64,000 bases of DNA from an uncultured Sporosarcina sp. (GTDB lineage: Bacteria; Bacillota; Bacilli; Bacillales_A; Planococcaceae): contig CAOKMT010000002.1 of assembly GCA_948469885.1 (NCBI GenBank), positions 1 to 64,000 of the forward strand, written 5' to 3'. Below are positions 35,241-45,530 of the stretch, piece by piece. Made by a program: the position numbers and the translations under genes. Each line of letters opens with the position of its first letter. The first letter of the stretch is position 1. The notes under the pieces are model-generated. The model was given only the letters and a program-made list of their open reading frames with translations. It was not told where the DNA came from and did not search any database.

Positions 35241-36143
35241 TCATTTTTTATCAATCAATCCTGCTTCGATCAAAAATTCTTCTGCGACCCGTTCGACCAT
35301 CATCCCGTCGTTGTCGACTTTTCCGTTCATGACTTGCATCGTTTCTTCGTTAATGGTCCCTTCGAGTGATTTTAGAATCTCTTCAATCTCAGGGTATTCT
35401 TCAAGTATTTCTTTCCGTACGAGCGGAAGGGCATGGTACGGAGGGAAGTAGGATTTGTCATCTTCCAACACCCGCAAGTCGTACACTTGGAGCTGACCGT
35501 CTGTCGTGTAGGAGTTGATAACGTCTACTTCACCTGCGTTGATAGAACGGTACATCATGCCGTGGTCCATCCCTTTGACATCTTTAAAGGAAAGGTCATA
35601 TTCTTTTTGGAAGCCTGGCAACCCATCCGGCCGGTCTATAAATTCAAACACCGCACCTAAAGTGAAGTCTTGGGAGAACTTGGAGAAATCACTGAACGTC
35701 ACAATATCATTCTCTTCAGCAATTTTTTCATCAAGCGCAAGTGTATACGTATTGTTGAAACCGAATGTGTTGAAAGCGACGATGCCATCATCAGCAACGA
35801 GCCGTTTCGTTGATTCTAATGTTTCTTCCGCCGTTCCCGGTTCTTCGTGGTAATAAGTTAAGACGATTGTGCCTGTATAGTCGGGAATGATGTCGATATG
35901 TCCATTGGTCATGGCATTCCAAACGACAGAAGAACCGCCTAGGTTTTCTTTATAGATTACTTTGATATCCGTTTTGTCTGCAATCAATTGACCGATGACG
36001 TGGGATAAGATGATACTTTCCGTATTGTTACGCGAACCGAGTCTTAAAGATTCTTTTTCAATGAAAATACAACCTGCGAGCATATTGACGAGAATGACGA
36101 TGATGCCTAATGTCATAAGATTTTTTCGCATATTCATCATCAC
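35241..36143 (-). CDS. Glycine betaine/choline/carnitine-type ABC transporter binding lipoprotein (OpuCC-like)
   Basis: 300 residues. Signal peptide with lipobox LAGC. The mature domain starts RLGSRNNTESIILSHVIGQL, typical of the OpuAC/OpuCC family; DIIPDYTGTI and MYRSINAGEVDVINSYTTDG are family signatures. It captures compatible solutes or other quaternary amines outside the cell. Its start overlaps the permease gene by 4 bp. Last gene of the operon read from 37922 leftwards. Confidence 0.9.
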   Translation of the reverse strand: MMMNMRKNLMTLGIIVILVNMLAGCIFIEKESLRLGSRNNTESIILSHVIGQLIADKTDIKVIYKENLGGSSVVWNAMTNGHIDIIPDYTGTIVLTYYHEEPGTAEETLESTKRLVADDGIVAFNTFGFNNTYTLALDEKIAEENDIVTFSDFSKFSQDFTLGAVFEFIDRPDGLPGFQKEYDLSFKDVKGMDHGMMYRSINAGEVDVINSYTTDGQLQVYDLRVLEDDKSYFPPYHALPLVRKEILEEYPEIEEILKSLEGTINEETMQVMNGKVDNDGMMVERVAEEFLIEAGLIDKK

Positions 36144-36793
36144 TTCAGTCCTTCCGGCGTTGTCCAGCGTTCAACAGCACTGAAGAACGTTTCTAGGATA
36201 ATCGCAAGAAGTGCTGCTGGAATGGCGCCAAGTAAAATCAAACCGTCAATGCCGCGTGTGATACCGAGAAAAATGAAATCTCCGAGTCCGCCCGCCCCGA
36301 TGAAAGCTGCGAGCGTCGCATTTCCGACGTTAATGACAGCGGCTGTCCGAATGCCGGCCATGATGACGGGAATGGCGAGTGGCAGTTCGACTTTAAACAA
36401 GATTTGCATATTCGTCATGCCGACGCCTCTTGCGGCTTCAATCGTTGCACTGTCGACATCTTTAATACCTGTGTACGTATTTCGCATAATCGGAAGTAAC
36501 GAGTAAAGGAACAGTGCTGCAATAGCCGTTTTAACGCCGATGCCGAATATCGGAATCATAAAGCCGAGGACTGCCAAGCTTGGAATCGTTTGCATAATTC
36601 CTGCTGACCCAAGGACGCCGGTGACGAGCGAAGGGAAGCGCGTAATGACAATGCCAAGTGTAACGGCGATAATGACTGCAAGAAGCATTGAGAAAAATAC
36701 GAGTTGAATGTGGACGGAAGTCGCTTCCAATACTTCTCTCCAACGTAGCTGGGATTGCTCTACGAGTTGTTGCCATATATTCATATTATTCAT
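36140..36793 (-). CDS. Osmoprotectant ABC transporter permease (OpuCB-like)
   Basis: 217 residues with about six TM segments. The EAA-type loop reads SATIEAARGVGMTN, and AAFIGAGGLGDFIFLGI near the C-terminus is characteristic of OpuCB/ProW-type permeases. ATG 36793 follows CGGAGGAAA and overlaps the ATPase gene by 8 bp; upstream in-frame residues to 36859 lie inside that gene and are not credible. Only one permease is encoded, so the channel should be a homodimer, whereas OpuB/OpuC operons carry two. Confidence 0.92.
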   Translation of the reverse strand: MNNMNIWQQLVEQSQLRWREVLEATSVHIQLVFFSMLLAVIIAVTLGIVITRFPSLVTGVLGSAGIMQTIPSLAVLGFMIPIFGIGVKTAIAALFLYSLLPIMRNTYTGIKDVDSATIEAARGVGMTNMQILFKVELPLAIPVIMAGIRTAAVINVGNATLAAFIGAGGLGDFIFLGITRGIDGLILLGAIPAALLAIILETFFSAVERWTTPEGLK

Positions 36794-37922
36794 TGTGATT
36801 TTCCTCCGTTTCCGTCCATTGACTGGACATAGCGGAGAGCAAAGAGCCACGCGTAACAAGTCCCATTACTTTATGGTTTTCATCGACGATTGGAATCATG
36901 CCGAATGGCGCTTCGTCCATCATGACAATTGCATCTTTGGCAGTTGCCGATGCAAGTAAATAAGGGACTGCGGGTTCCATGATGTCATCGACCTTTGTAA
37001 TGGAATCGAATCTTCTAATTAAGTCATAGGCAGAAACGAAACCTAGTAGTTTTTGATCGTCGTCTGTGATGACTAGATTCGTAATCTTACGTTGGCGGAT
37101 AAGAGAAAGTGCTCTTTCCGGAGAACGCTCGGGAGGAGAGGTGACGATAGTTTCTGACATAATTTCAGTAACTGGCATAAGCTCAGGATTTTGGATAATA
37201 CGGTGTTTGCCGATAAACTCCTCCACAAATCCATGTGCCGGTTCATGTAGTAATTTTTCTGGGGTGTCTAACTGAAGTAACTTGCCATCTTTCATAATGG
37301 CGATGCGATCGCCCATTTTTAAAGCTTCGTCAATATCATGGGTGACGAAAACAATCGTTTTTTTCAATTTTTTATGCAAGGTGATCATTTCGGCTTGCAA
37401 CTGTTCGCGTGTAATCGGATCGAGCGCACTAAACGGTTCATCCATCAAGATGATGTCAGGGTTGGATGCCAAAGCTCTTGCGATGCCCACTCTTTGTTGT
37501 TGTCCGCCTGAAAGTTCTTTAGGGTAACGGGTCGCATGGATTTCTGGGTCCAGTCCGACCATTTCAAGCAGTTCTTTGACGCGAGGTTGAATATCTTTCG
37601 GATCCCATCCTTTCAGTTGCGGGACGATCGCGATATTCTTTTCGATGGTGTAATGTGGAAAAAGACCGATTTGTTGGATGACATAGCCGATGTTACGTCG
37701 CAGTTCGGCGGCATTGTAGGATTTGATGTCTTTGCCATCGATTGAGATGGTTCCGCGTGTGTGTGGAATGATGCGGTTGATCATTTTCATCGTAGTCGAT
37801 TTTCCTGAACCACTCGGACCGATCAGAACGAGCAATTCCCCTTCCTCAATTTCAAAATTGACCGATTTGACGGCTTGGAATCCGCCATCATACGTTTTTG
37901 TTACATTTTCAAACTTAATCAT
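36786..37922 (-). CDS. Osmoprotectant ABC transporter ATPase with CBS domains (OpuCA-like)
   Basis: 378 residues. The ATPase domain (about 1-240) has Walker A GPSGSGKST, signature LSGGQQQR, Walker B IILMDEPFSALD and switch VTHD. Two CBS domains (about 255-370) follow; in OpuA-type importers they sense ionic strength and gate transport. First gene of the operon. Supplies quaternary amines such as glycine betaine or carnitine from the medium. Confidence 0.93.
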   Translation of the reverse strand: MIKFENVTKTYDGGFQAVKSVNFEIEEGELLVLIGPSGSGKSTTMKMINRIIPHTRGTISIDGKDIKSYNAAELRRNIGYVIQQIGLFPHYTIEKNIAIVPQLKGWDPKDIQPRVKELLEMVGLDPEIHATRYPKELSGGQQQRVGIARALASNPDIILMDEPFSALDPITREQLQAEMITLHKKLKKTIVFVTHDIDEALKMGDRIAIMKDGKLLQLDTPEKLLHEPAHGFVEEFIGKHRIIQNPELMPVTEIMSETIVTSPPERSPERALSLIRQRKITNLVITDDDQKLLGFVSAYDLIRRFDSITKVDDIMEPAVPYLLASATAKDAIVMMDEAPFGMIPIVDENHKVMGLVTRGSLLSAMSSQWTETEENHNE

Positions 37923-38350
37923 GTGTGCCTCCTGTATTTAGTTGAAAACCATATTTATTTTGAATGAAAAGTGACCGCAATCCCCCTTTGTTTAATTGAT
38001 AGAAAAGTCCGACTTACTGAGTATAACATATTCAGAAAATTATTGCAGAAGAGGTCAAAAGCGGAGAACATAGAAGTCTATTGAGTATAGCGAAAGAAAC
38101 CGGAAGAAAGAATCATATGAACAATCAAAGCGGAAGGGGGATTAGGGTGAATGGAATCACATCAAACGCATGGAATGACCTCATGACAAATGTTAGGTAG
38201 ATACACCTTAGGTGAATAAAATGGCAGGTAGAGGGATCCATCGATTGGATAGAAGTTTGAAAGTGACGCATTCTATTCTTGCTATTTTAAGTCAAAGGGT
38301 GGTATGTATGGATTGACAATTAGGCAGCTTAGGAAAGGGTGTAGATTCAT
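37923..38350. other. Divergent intergenic region between the Opu operon and the Bce regulator
   Basis: No convincing gene. A 27-codon frame starts at an ATG near 38117 but lacks support. CACCT-T-AGGTG (38204-38214) is a perfect odd palindrome and a candidate operator. No canonical sigma-A pair was clear for either direction. Confidence 0.35.
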
Positions 38351-39034
38351 TTGGACATGACAGTTTTCATCGTCGAGGACGATGTCGCGATTTTTGATTC
38401 TTTGAAAGAGAGATTGGGGCAATGGTCATTCAACGTGGTTGGCCCAGCTGATTTTCATGATGTCATGCAAACATTTGTCGGGGCGCAACCGCAACTCGTC
38501 ATTCTCGATATCCAGTTGCCGGCGTATGATGGATTTCATTGGTGCCGTGAAATCCGAGCGGTGTCGAATGTGCCGATTCTCTTTTTGTCTTCACGCGACC
38601 ATCCGATGGATATGGTGATGGCGATGAATATGGGCGCGGATGATTACATACAAAAGCCGTTTCATACGGACGTATTGCTTGCCAAAGTACAAGCAATCTT
38701 AAGGCGCACTTATGCGTATGGTGAAGAAGCGCCGGATATCCTTGAATGGAATGGAGCAGTCATAGATATGAAAAAAGGCGTCATTCGGCTGGAAGGCAAT
38801 GAAGTCGAATTGACGAAAAATGAATTTTTCATTCTTGCAGTGCTGGCACAGTCCAACAATGAAATTGTGTCAAGGGATGATCTGATTCGAAAGTTATGGG
38901 ACGATGAGCGATTCGTGAACGACAACACGCTTACGGTGAATATTACAAGACTTCGCCAAAAGCTTGGGGAAATCGGGCTTGATGAAGCCATTGTCACGAA
39001 AAAAGGGCTGGGCTACATGGCAATCACTTTGTAG
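38351..39034 (+). CDS. BceR-like response regulator
   Basis: 227 residues, OmpR-type. The receiver has VEDDVA, phospho-Asp in LVILDIQLPAYDG and Lys in YIQKPFH. The winged helix ends VTKKGLGYMAITL. TTG 38351 is favoured by the spacing to AAAGGGTG; ATG 38357 is possible. Followed by a BceS-type kinase and BceAB-type transporter. These modules detect and resist antimicrobial peptides such as bacitracin. A matching operator precedes the transporter genes. Confidence 0.9.
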   Translation: MDMTVFIVEDDVAIFDSLKERLGQWSFNVVGPADFHDVMQTFVGAQPQLVILDIQLPAYDGFHWCREIRAVSNVPILFLSSRDHPMDMVMAMNMGADDYIQKPFHTDVLLAKVQAILRRTYAYGEEAPDILEWNGAVIDMKKGVIRLEGNEVELTKNEFFILAVLAQSNNEIVSRDDLIRKLWDDERFVNDNTLTVNITRLRQKLGEIGLDEAIVTKKGLGYMAITL

Positions 39035-39048
39035 GAGAGGGATCGACA

Positions 39049-40071
39049 ATGTTCATAAGTTATTTGAACGAGATGAAGAGTTGGATCATTTTTTTCGTCC
39101 TCGCAATTGGGTTTGTGGACGGCTTAATTTGGCTTGACATGGGAATCGGTGTGGAAATTTCCGCACTTTTATATATGAATGTATTATTGCTTATATTGTT
39201 CGCTGTATTTTTAGTATGGCGGTTCAGTAGGGAAATGAAATATACGAAGGAACTTATAATACTCGTTGAAGACCAAGCAGCAAACGAGCAGGAGTCATTA
39301 CCGAGGCCAAGGTTTTTTCGAGAACGGCAAGTTGATCTTGCATTACACAAGACAATTCAATCTTTGGCACAAGAATTAGCCGATGTGAAAAATAATAATA
39401 TGATGGAAAATGAATATACGGCGGCTTGGGTTCATGAAGTGAAAGCACCGTTGACCGCGATGAAACTAGTGATCGATGCAAATCGGCATGATCCCCTTAT
39501 CCGTAAAATTGAATCGGAATGGCTCCGCGTCCATTTATTGATCGACCAACAATTATCCATTTCGCGTCTTCCCTCATTGGAGTCCGATTATGTATTGGAA
39601 AGGACTGGTATACAGCGGCTCGTGACACAAGAAATACGTGAACTTGCCTCTTGGTGTTTAGAAAAAAACATTGCTGTCGAATTTGAAGGACGCGACGGAG
39701 AAGTGGTGACAGATACGAAATGGTGTCGGTTTATCATCCGGCAATTTTTGACGAATGCAGTGAAATACAGTCCAGTTGGTGGAACCATCGCCATCTCCAT
39801 GACAGTAAAGCAGAACGACCAAATGCAGCTTGTCATTGCAGATGAAGGCCCGGGGATCAAACCGCATGATCTTCCTCGTATTTTTGACAAAGGATTCACA
39901 GGCGGCACCGGAAGAATCCATAATGCTGCCACGGGTCTAGGTCTACACCTTGCCAATACGGTTGCTGACAAAATAGGGGTTGCGCTTACTGCAAGTTCTG
40001 AAGAAGGTGTGGGTACGACTATGCATATCACATTTTCGAATGAAAATGCATTTGATAAAACACTAAGATGA
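39049..40071 (+). CDS. BceS-like intramembrane-sensing histidine kinase
   Basis: 340 residues. Two TM helices (about 12-33 and 37-58) are separated by only a few residues, so there is no extracellular sensor; the kinase senses through the BceAB transporter. The H-box is WVHEVKAPLTAMKL, typical of the BceS group. The ATPase domain has NAVKYSP, DEGPGIKP and GLGLHLANTVADK. The gap to the regulator is 14 bp. Confidence 0.92.
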   Translation: MFISYLNEMKSWIIFFVLAIGFVDGLIWLDMGIGVEISALLYMNVLLLILFAVFLVWRFSREMKYTKELIILVEDQAANEQESLPRPRFFRERQVDLALHKTIQSLAQELADVKNNNMMENEYTAAWVHEVKAPLTAMKLVIDANRHDPLIRKIESEWLRVHLLIDQQLSISRLPSLESDYVLERTGIQRLVTQEIRELASWCLEKNIAVEFEGRDGEVVTDTKWCRFIIRQFLTNAVKYSPVGGTIAISMTVKQNDQMQLVIADEGPGIKPHDLPRIFDKGFTGGTGRIHNAATGLGLHLANTVADKIGVALTASSEEGVGTTMHITFSNENAFDKTLR

Positions 40072-40170
40072 GTCGGCGTGATTTTATCCGTAAGTTAGAC
40101 ATAGATATCTGTACTTTGGACTCTATTGGATTCGAAAATAATCGTGCCAAGATGGAATCATTTCGAAAAG

Positions 40171-40186
40171 GTGACAACAATGTCAC
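40171..40186 (+). promoter_or_regulatory. BceR-type operator upstream of the transporter genes
   Basis: GTGACA-ACAA-TGTCAC is a perfect inverted repeat with a 4-bp spacer. It agrees with the known BceR-type binding pattern TNACA-N4-TGTNA. It lies 155 bp upstream of the ATPase gene, so BceR should induce the transporter on peptide stress. Confidence 0.8.
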
Positions 40187-40256
40187 ATTGCACGACCTGT
40201 TTGTCATGACAATCAAACGACCGCCGTTTTTTCACACGCTATGATAAGCGTATAAC

Positions 40257-40318
40257 AAAAGCGCAAGGCGCCTGATTAGAAGTGATTGGAGTGTCTGGCG
40301 CCTGGAGTCTAGACATGA
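40257..40318. repeat. GGCGCC-rich intergenic repeat
   Basis: Two copies of the palindrome GGCGCC lie about 35 bp apart, within AAGGCGCCTGA and TCTGGCGCCTGGAGTCTAGAC. The same GGAGTCTGGCGC word appears in the hairpin at 47415-47448. It resembles dispersed GCGCC repeats of Bacillales intergenic regions; that link is from general impression. Confidence 0.4.
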
Positions 40319-40340
40319 ACAAAACAGGGAGGCAATTTCG

Positions 40341-41129
40341 ATGAAAGAAACATATACAATGGGAAAAACCGTTTTACATGCACAAAATGTCAGGAAATCC
40401 TACGGTACACGGGGGAATGTCCAGCAAGTGTTAAAAGGCATCGATCTGCGTGTCAACAAAGGCGAATTTGTCGGGATTATGGGCCCTTCCGGGGCGGGGA
40501 AGACGACATTACTTAATGTGTTGGCAACGATCGATCGTGCGTCAGCTGGGGCGATCCTGATTGACGGGGATGATATTTCGAAGATGAAAGACGCTAAGTT
40601 GTCCGCATTTCGTCGTGACAAGTTAGGGTTCATTTTTCAAGATTATAATCTCTTGGATACATTGACAGTGAAGGAAAATATTTTGTTGCCGATTTCACTT
40701 GGAAAAGTGAAAAAGAAAGAAGCCGAGCAACGTTTTACAGAAATTGCGACAATTTTAGGCATCGAAGAGATTGCTCACAAATACCCGCATGAAATTTCGG
40801 GGGGACAAAAACAGCGTACCTCAGCGGCCCGAGCACTTATTAACGAGCCTTCCATGGTTTTTGCGGATGAGCCAACGGGTGCCTTGGATTCGAAATCAGC
40901 ATCCTCTCTTTTAAATACAATGGAAGATGTGAATAAACAGCGTGGTGTGACGATCATGATGGTGACACACGATGCGGTCGCATCAAGTTATTGTAGCCGT
41001 GTTGTTTTTTTGAAAGACGGAACGATTTACTCGGAACTATATCGTGGTGACAAAACGAGACAAGCCTTCTTCCAAGACATATTGAAGGTTCAAGGCGTTC
41101 TCGGGGGTGACAATGTTGACGCTCTTTGA
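40341..41129 (+). CDS. BceA-like antimicrobial-peptide ABC transporter ATPase
   Basis: 262 residues. Walker A GPSGAGKT, signature ISGGQKQR, Walker [13 protein letters not shown] and switch VTHD are intact. The strongest relatives are BceA/YxdL/VraD-type ATPases. The operon is separately controlled from bceRS by the operator at 40171. GGGAGGC lies 6 bp before the ATG. It powers the large permease encoded next. Confidence 0.93.
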   Translation: MKETYTMGKTVLHAQNVRKSYGTRGNVQQVLKGIDLRVNKGEFVGIMGPSGAGKTTLLNVLATIDRASAGAILIDGDDISKMKDAKLSAFRRDKLGFIFQDYNLLDTLTVKENILLPISLGKVKKKEAEQRFTEIATILGIEEIAHKYPHEISGGQKQRTSAARALINEPSMVFADEPTGALDSKSASSLLNTMEDVNKQRGVTIMMVTHDAVASSYCSRVVFLKDGTIYSELYRGDKTRQAFFQDILKVQGVLGGDNVDAL

Positions 41130-43065
41130 CTTAGTGATCCGTAGTATGCGGAAAAATATTAAACATTATTATTTGTATTTCTTCGCACTTATTTTCAGTG
41201 TTGTGTTGTACTTTGTCTTTGCAACACTGCAATATGACTCGGCAGTTGTCGAAGGGGCCGGTCAGTCGATGAGATTCGCAGCTGCTTTTAAAGTGGCAGG
41301 TATTTTGCTTATCATCATTGCAGGCGTCTTCATCATTTATGCCAATGCAATTTTTCTCAAACGGCGAAGCCGCGAAATTGGTTTGTATCAATTGATTGGG
41401 TTGAATAAAGGTGCCGTAGCGCGTCTTCTGATTATCGAGAATACAATCTTGAGTGCAGGCGCGCTTGTGATAGGCATTGCGATTGGAATGCTCGTTTCCC
41501 GGGTATTTTTGCTTCTCCTTATGAAACTTGTCGGCCATGATGGGTTTATCGCCTTATCGTTTTCGACAGCGGCTGTCATTCAAACAGCAGTCGTGTTCGT
41601 AGCTATTATTTTGTTGACATCTGTGCAAATGTTATACACGGTCTACCGCAATACATTGCTTGGACTGTTCAATGCGGAGAAAAAAGGGGAACACCCGAAA
41701 AAGCCGAGAACCGCGATCTCGTCTATTTTGGCGCTGCTCGGTGTCGGCCTGATCGGGTTCGGTTATTGGTTATCGGGCAACATGTTGAATGATTTGATTT
41801 TTTTCAATATGCTGGCCGTACTTGCGTCCACGATCTTGGGAACGTATCTTGTCTTCCGTGTGACGATTAGTTGGTTGTTATATCAAATCCGAACGCGGAA
41901 ACAAGGGCATCTTGGATTGAATAATAGTTTGTCAATTGCGTCCCTTATGCACCGGATGAAAGGGAATGCCAATTCGTTGACAATTATTACCGTTTTGTCT
42001 GCGATGACACTTGCGATGCTTGGTGGTTCTTATTCACTCTATTATTCAACGGAAAAAGAGACACGTTATGTGATGCCGTTTGATTTTATGTTTGAAGAGG
42101 AATCGTCGATCTGGTTTGACAGATACGATCTATCGGTTCAAGACTTTGAAAAAGGTTTGAAAGAAAATGGCATTGATTATACAACAGAAACAATTGAATT
42201 GCTCGATGTGGGAGGTACCTATGAAAAAGGTGTTTTCCCTGCATTTCTTGGCCAAATGGAAGGACTTTACAATGCCTCTATCGTAAATGCAGAGCAACTT
42301 CAAAAAGCAGGACTTCAAATGGAAACGCCAAAAAATGGTACGCTCATTTTCCATAGTGCATCGCTGGGAACTGTGGCAAAAGATACGAAAATACCGTTTA
42401 AGATATACGTTGCAAGCGGCGATAAGGAACGTGTCTTTACCGCTGTGAAATTCGGAGAAGGGGACGTTGTGAACGCAAGCTTTGGTCCTCAACTGGTGGT
42501 CAATGATGCAGATTTTACAGAGTATAAAAGAATGATGCATCCAGAAAACGAAGTGCGCAATGTCCAAGTTTTTACCATAACGAATAAAGATCAACTTGCA
42601 CTTGCGTCAGAAATCCGCCATAAAAACAAGGATGAGGAGACGTGGTCATATGGGTTTGATTATTATTCAATGTATGAGTCTTCCATTCAATCAAATGGCC
42701 TTCTCATCTTCATCGCTGGTTTCTTAGGCTTGGTGTTTTTAATTTCAACTGGCAGTATTTTGTACTTCAAACAAATGACTGAGGCGGAACAAGAAAAACA
42801 AAGTTATGCAACTTTACGCCAACTTGGCTTTACAGTGAAAGATATTATGCGCGGGATTATGCGGAAACAAGTCTTTGTCTTCGGCTTGCCATTGATGATT
42901 GGGCTTCTGCATTCGATCTTCGCCATTAAAGCTGCGTCATTCCTCTTTATGTCGGATATTACCATTCCTGCATCCATTGCGATGGGGGTCTATGGCTTGA
43001 TTTACCTTATGTTTGCGGTTCTCACGGTTGGGTATTACCGGAAAACAGTGAAGGCGGCTTTGTAA
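41113..43065 (+). CDS. BceB-like antimicrobial-peptide ABC transporter permease
   Basis: 650 residues with about ten TM segments: one at the N-terminus, three near 60-170, two near 200-250, one near 290, and the last three near 525-645. Between TM7 and TM8 lies an extracellular domain of about 200 residues, the hallmark of BceB where peptide antibiotics are recognised. ATG 41113 follows GGGGGTGAC and overlaps the ATPase gene by 17 bp. The exact peptide cannot be read from sequence. Confidence 0.93.
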   Translation: MLTLFDLVIRSMRKNIKHYYLYFFALIFSVVLYFVFATLQYDSAVVEGAGQSMRFAAAFKVAGILLIIIAGVFIIYANAIFLKRRSREIGLYQLIGLNKGAVARLLIIENTILSAGALVIGIAIGMLVSRVFLLLLMKLVGHDGFIALSFSTAAVIQTAVVFVAIILLTSVQMLYTVYRNTLLGLFNAEKKGEHPKKPRTAISSILALLGVGLIGFGYWLSGNMLNDLIFFNMLAVLASTILGTYLVFRVTISWLLYQIRTRKQGHLGLNNSLSIASLMHRMKGNANSLTIITVLSAMTLAMLGGSYSLYYSTEKETRYVMPFDFMFEEESSIWFDRYDLSVQDFEKGLKENGIDYTTETIELLDVGGTYEKGVFPAFLGQMEGLYNASIVNAEQLQKAGLQMETPKNGTLIFHSASLGTVAKDTKIPFKIYVASGDKERVFTAVKFGEGDVVNASFGPQLVVNDADFTEYKRMMHPENEVRNVQVFTITNKDQLALASEIRHKNKDEETWSYGFDYYSMYESSIQSNGLLIFIAGFLGLVFLISTGSILYFKQMTEAEQEKQSYATLRQLGFTVKDIMRGIMRKQVFVFGLPLMIGLLHSIFAIKAASFLFMSDITIPASIAMGVYGLIYLMFAVLTVGYYRKTVKAAL

Positions 43066-43089
43066 TACGGCTTTAGGAATAGACGACGA

Positions 43090-43122
43090 CATCAGAACTT
43101 TATATGAGTTCTGATGTTTTTT
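43090..43122 (+). terminator. Intrinsic terminator after the Bce transporter
   Basis: CATCAGAACT (43090-43099) pairs perfectly with AGTTCTGATG (43107-43116), followed by six Ts. Confidence 0.93.
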
Positions 43123-43176
43123 GAATTTAAAAACAGGAGAAGGAAGTTCCTTTCCTGTTTGCCAAGTTTCCTTGAT

Positions 43177-45240
43177 TTATTTTCGGTCCCAAAAGCGTAT
43201 TTGTGCAATGGCTGAGACAAATTCTTTTCCAAAGTTGGGATTATTCGCCGCAAAAACGACCCCGGCTAAGTTATTTTCATCGGATGCACGAATATAGGAC
43301 TGGCCAGATGAAGCGACGCCAATCGGTTTATAATGTTTATAGGCCACGCTTACAAAACTTTTAACGTCAGCATTAAACTTCTTTTGATTGCGGGAACTTC
43401 CACCTACAATCAAGAGGGAGTCCATCAAATAAGGGCTTGTCGTTAGGAAAGTATCATCGACTTTCAATTCCATGCCATTGGCCCCGGTGACAGTTCCAAG
43501 CATCTCACTGATAATGACGACAAAGACGCCGTACTCTTCCAAAGTTTGAAGGGTTGCATTCACTTCGGCTTCGTTAAATCCGTCACCAATCAATACACCG
43601 ACTTTCAACGAATATGCATACTTGGGCGTGTTTGCTTGGCTAAGGGAAGGGTAACTTGTGGATACCGGGACATTCGTGCCGCTCGGACGATTCACACCGA
43701 TGTTATCCGCAACAATGTTGGCCAGTTCCTTATCCACATTGACGAGCATATCGATGTTTTGTTGGCGTACAGATTCGCTTTTCACTTTGCCGAGTTGGTA
43801 GCAAAGCGCTTCAATCGTGTGTTGCTTTTCGACGGGTGTCAGGCTATTCCAGAATATTCTTGGTTGCGAAAAGAAGTCATTGAATGATTCGCTGCGGGCC
43901 CGTATGGCATGCCCATCAATTTTTTTAGGGTAGGATTCATAGCCGCCTTCTTCGGGGGGCGTTGTGTACGGTGTATTATCCGCCAAAGAGTTTTGATGGT
44001 AGCTGACTTCATCCACATCGATTCGATATCTCATAAAGCCTTGCCGTGTATTATTGTGGAATGGACAAATCGGGCGGTTGATCGGCAAATCCTGAAAGTT
44101 TGCACTGCCCAGACGATGGTATTGTGCACTTTGATAAGCGATCAATCTTCCTTGCAGGACGGGGTCATTGGAAAAATCAATTCCTGGTACGACGTTTGCA
44201 GGATTGAACGCCACTTGCTCCAATTCGGCAAATTCATTGTCCACATTCCGGTTCAATGTCATCTTGCCGATCAGTTGAATGGGAATTAGTTCTTCGGGCC
44301 AGAATTTTGATGGGTCGAGAATATCAAAGTCGTATTTGAACTCATCTTCCAGCGGAATGAGCTGGACGCCTAATTCATATTCGGCGTAAGCTCCGCGATC
44401 AATTGCTTCTCTTAGGTCGCGCCGATGGAAATCCGGATCGATCCCGCCGATTTTTTGCGCCTCATCCTGCAGTAAGGAATGGACACCAAGGACCGGCTTC
44501 CAAACAAATCTAACAAAGGTCGCCACCCCTTGTGCATTGACAAACAGGTATGTGTTGATCGACCATGATTCGATCATCCGATAACTTCTTACGATGCCTC
44601 GGTCAGACATGATCCACAATACCATGTGAAGTGACTCCTGGTTATTCGCGACATAATCCCAAAAAGTATCATGGGCCGCTGCGGCAGTTGGCATTCCAGT
44701 GCGCGGCTCGGGTTGGTACGCATGCATGACGTCGGGGAACTTCATCGCGTCTTGGTTGACCAATACAGGCATCGCAATCGTCGTTAAGTCGTAATTGCCC
44801 TCTTCTGTATAAAACTTAACACCCTTGCATCGTAAATCCCTTGCCGTATCCTTGGAACCTCTGCTTCCTTGAACAGTGGAAAACCGGACAAATACAGGGG
44901 TTTTTTTTCCGGCTTCCTGTAAGAATCCGGCTTTTGTAAACTGTTCCATTGACTGGTAACATTCAAACTCCCCATGTGCTCCATAACCCCTTGCATGAAC
45001 TTTTCTTTCCGGTATCGGCTCATGAACAAAATGCGTCATTTTTTCGAGGAATTCGTAATCCTGCCTCAATGATGGACCACGTACACCGGCCTTTAATTGC
45101 TCTGAATCATTGGATAGTTTTTTGGACTGGTTCGTTGTTAATGGCTTTCCTGTATTTTGGATACGAAATTGCTCCAATTGCTCATTTTTACTATTTTCAT
45201 CAATGTGTTTTTTATTTCTTGACGCGGAATTCTCGTCCAT
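43177..45240 (-). CDS. Large-subunit catalase-like protein (KatE/HPII type) with divergent active site
   Basis: 687 residues, the size of large-subunit clade 2 catalases, including a C-terminal flavodoxin/DJ-1-like domain (about 545-687). His82 (KVHARGYGAHG) matches the catalytic His, and Tyr368 (GRLIAYQSAQYHRLG) the heme ligand. The distal Asn, found in a VGNN(I/T)P motif in family members I remember, is replaced: residues 153-158 read TTIAMP. The usual RGFA(V/T)KFYT reads RCKGVKFYT, and the SYTDTQ around the heme Tyr reads AYQSAQ. It may be a catalase with altered rate, a peroxidase, or inactive. Stands next to stress-type genes. Confidence 0.85.
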   Translation of the reverse strand: MDENSASRNKKHIDENSKNEQLEQFRIQNTGKPLTTNQSKKLSNDSEQLKAGVRGPSLRQDYEFLEKMTHFVHEPIPERKVHARGYGAHGEFECYQSMEQFTKAGFLQEAGKKTPVFVRFSTVQGSRGSKDTARDLRCKGVKFYTEEGNYDLTTIAMPVLVNQDAMKFPDVMHAYQPEPRTGMPTAAAAHDTFWDYVANNQESLHMVLWIMSDRGIVRSYRMIESWSINTYLFVNAQGVATFVRFVWKPVLGVHSLLQDEAQKIGGIDPDFHRRDLREAIDRGAYAEYELGVQLIPLEDEFKYDFDILDPSKFWPEELIPIQLIGKMTLNRNVDNEFAELEQVAFNPANVVPGIDFSNDPVLQGRLIAYQSAQYHRLGSANFQDLPINRPICPFHNNTRQGFMRYRIDVDEVSYHQNSLADNTPYTTPPEEGGYESYPKKIDGHAIRARSESFNDFFSQPRIFWNSLTPVEKQHTIEALCYQLGKVKSESVRQQNIDMLVNVDKELANIVADNIGVNRPSGTNVPVSTSYPSLSQANTPKYAYSLKVGVLIGDGFNEAEVNATLQTLEEYGVFVVIISEMLGTVTGANGMELKVDDTFLTTSPYLMDSLLIVGGSSRNQKKFNADVKSFVSVAYKHYKPIGVASSGQSYIRASDENNLAGVVFAANNPNFGKEFVSAIAQIRFWDRK

Positions 45241-45530
45241 GGAATCACCTATCCCATCTTTATTTTTTCACACCTTTCAAAGCCTATGCATTTTTTCTTC
45301 GGCTTATACTTTTGAAATCGTGTATGACTTTTATTTACTAGGCTTCTAAATACAAGTCTAAGTTTGGAACAAGGTTAATCGAATTCCTTTGCTGCATGTA
45401 TAAAAAATAAGGTCGCGCAAAAGATAATATGGATTCTACGCAGAAGGAGGAGGGAAATTGGACGAGGGATCAGGTTACATTTAGTCACATTGAAGAGTGT
45501 GAAGCCAATTGGAACGGAGGGACGTCAAAA

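Noticed and set aside
44784-45341. Open frames overlapping the 5' half of the catalase gene
   Set aside because: The catalase reading is continuous with recognisable motifs; these are overlaps without signals.
45241-45530. Sigma-B or PerR control of the catalase
   Set aside because: No GTTTAA/GGGTAT pair and no TTATAAT-type palindrome found on the relevant strand.
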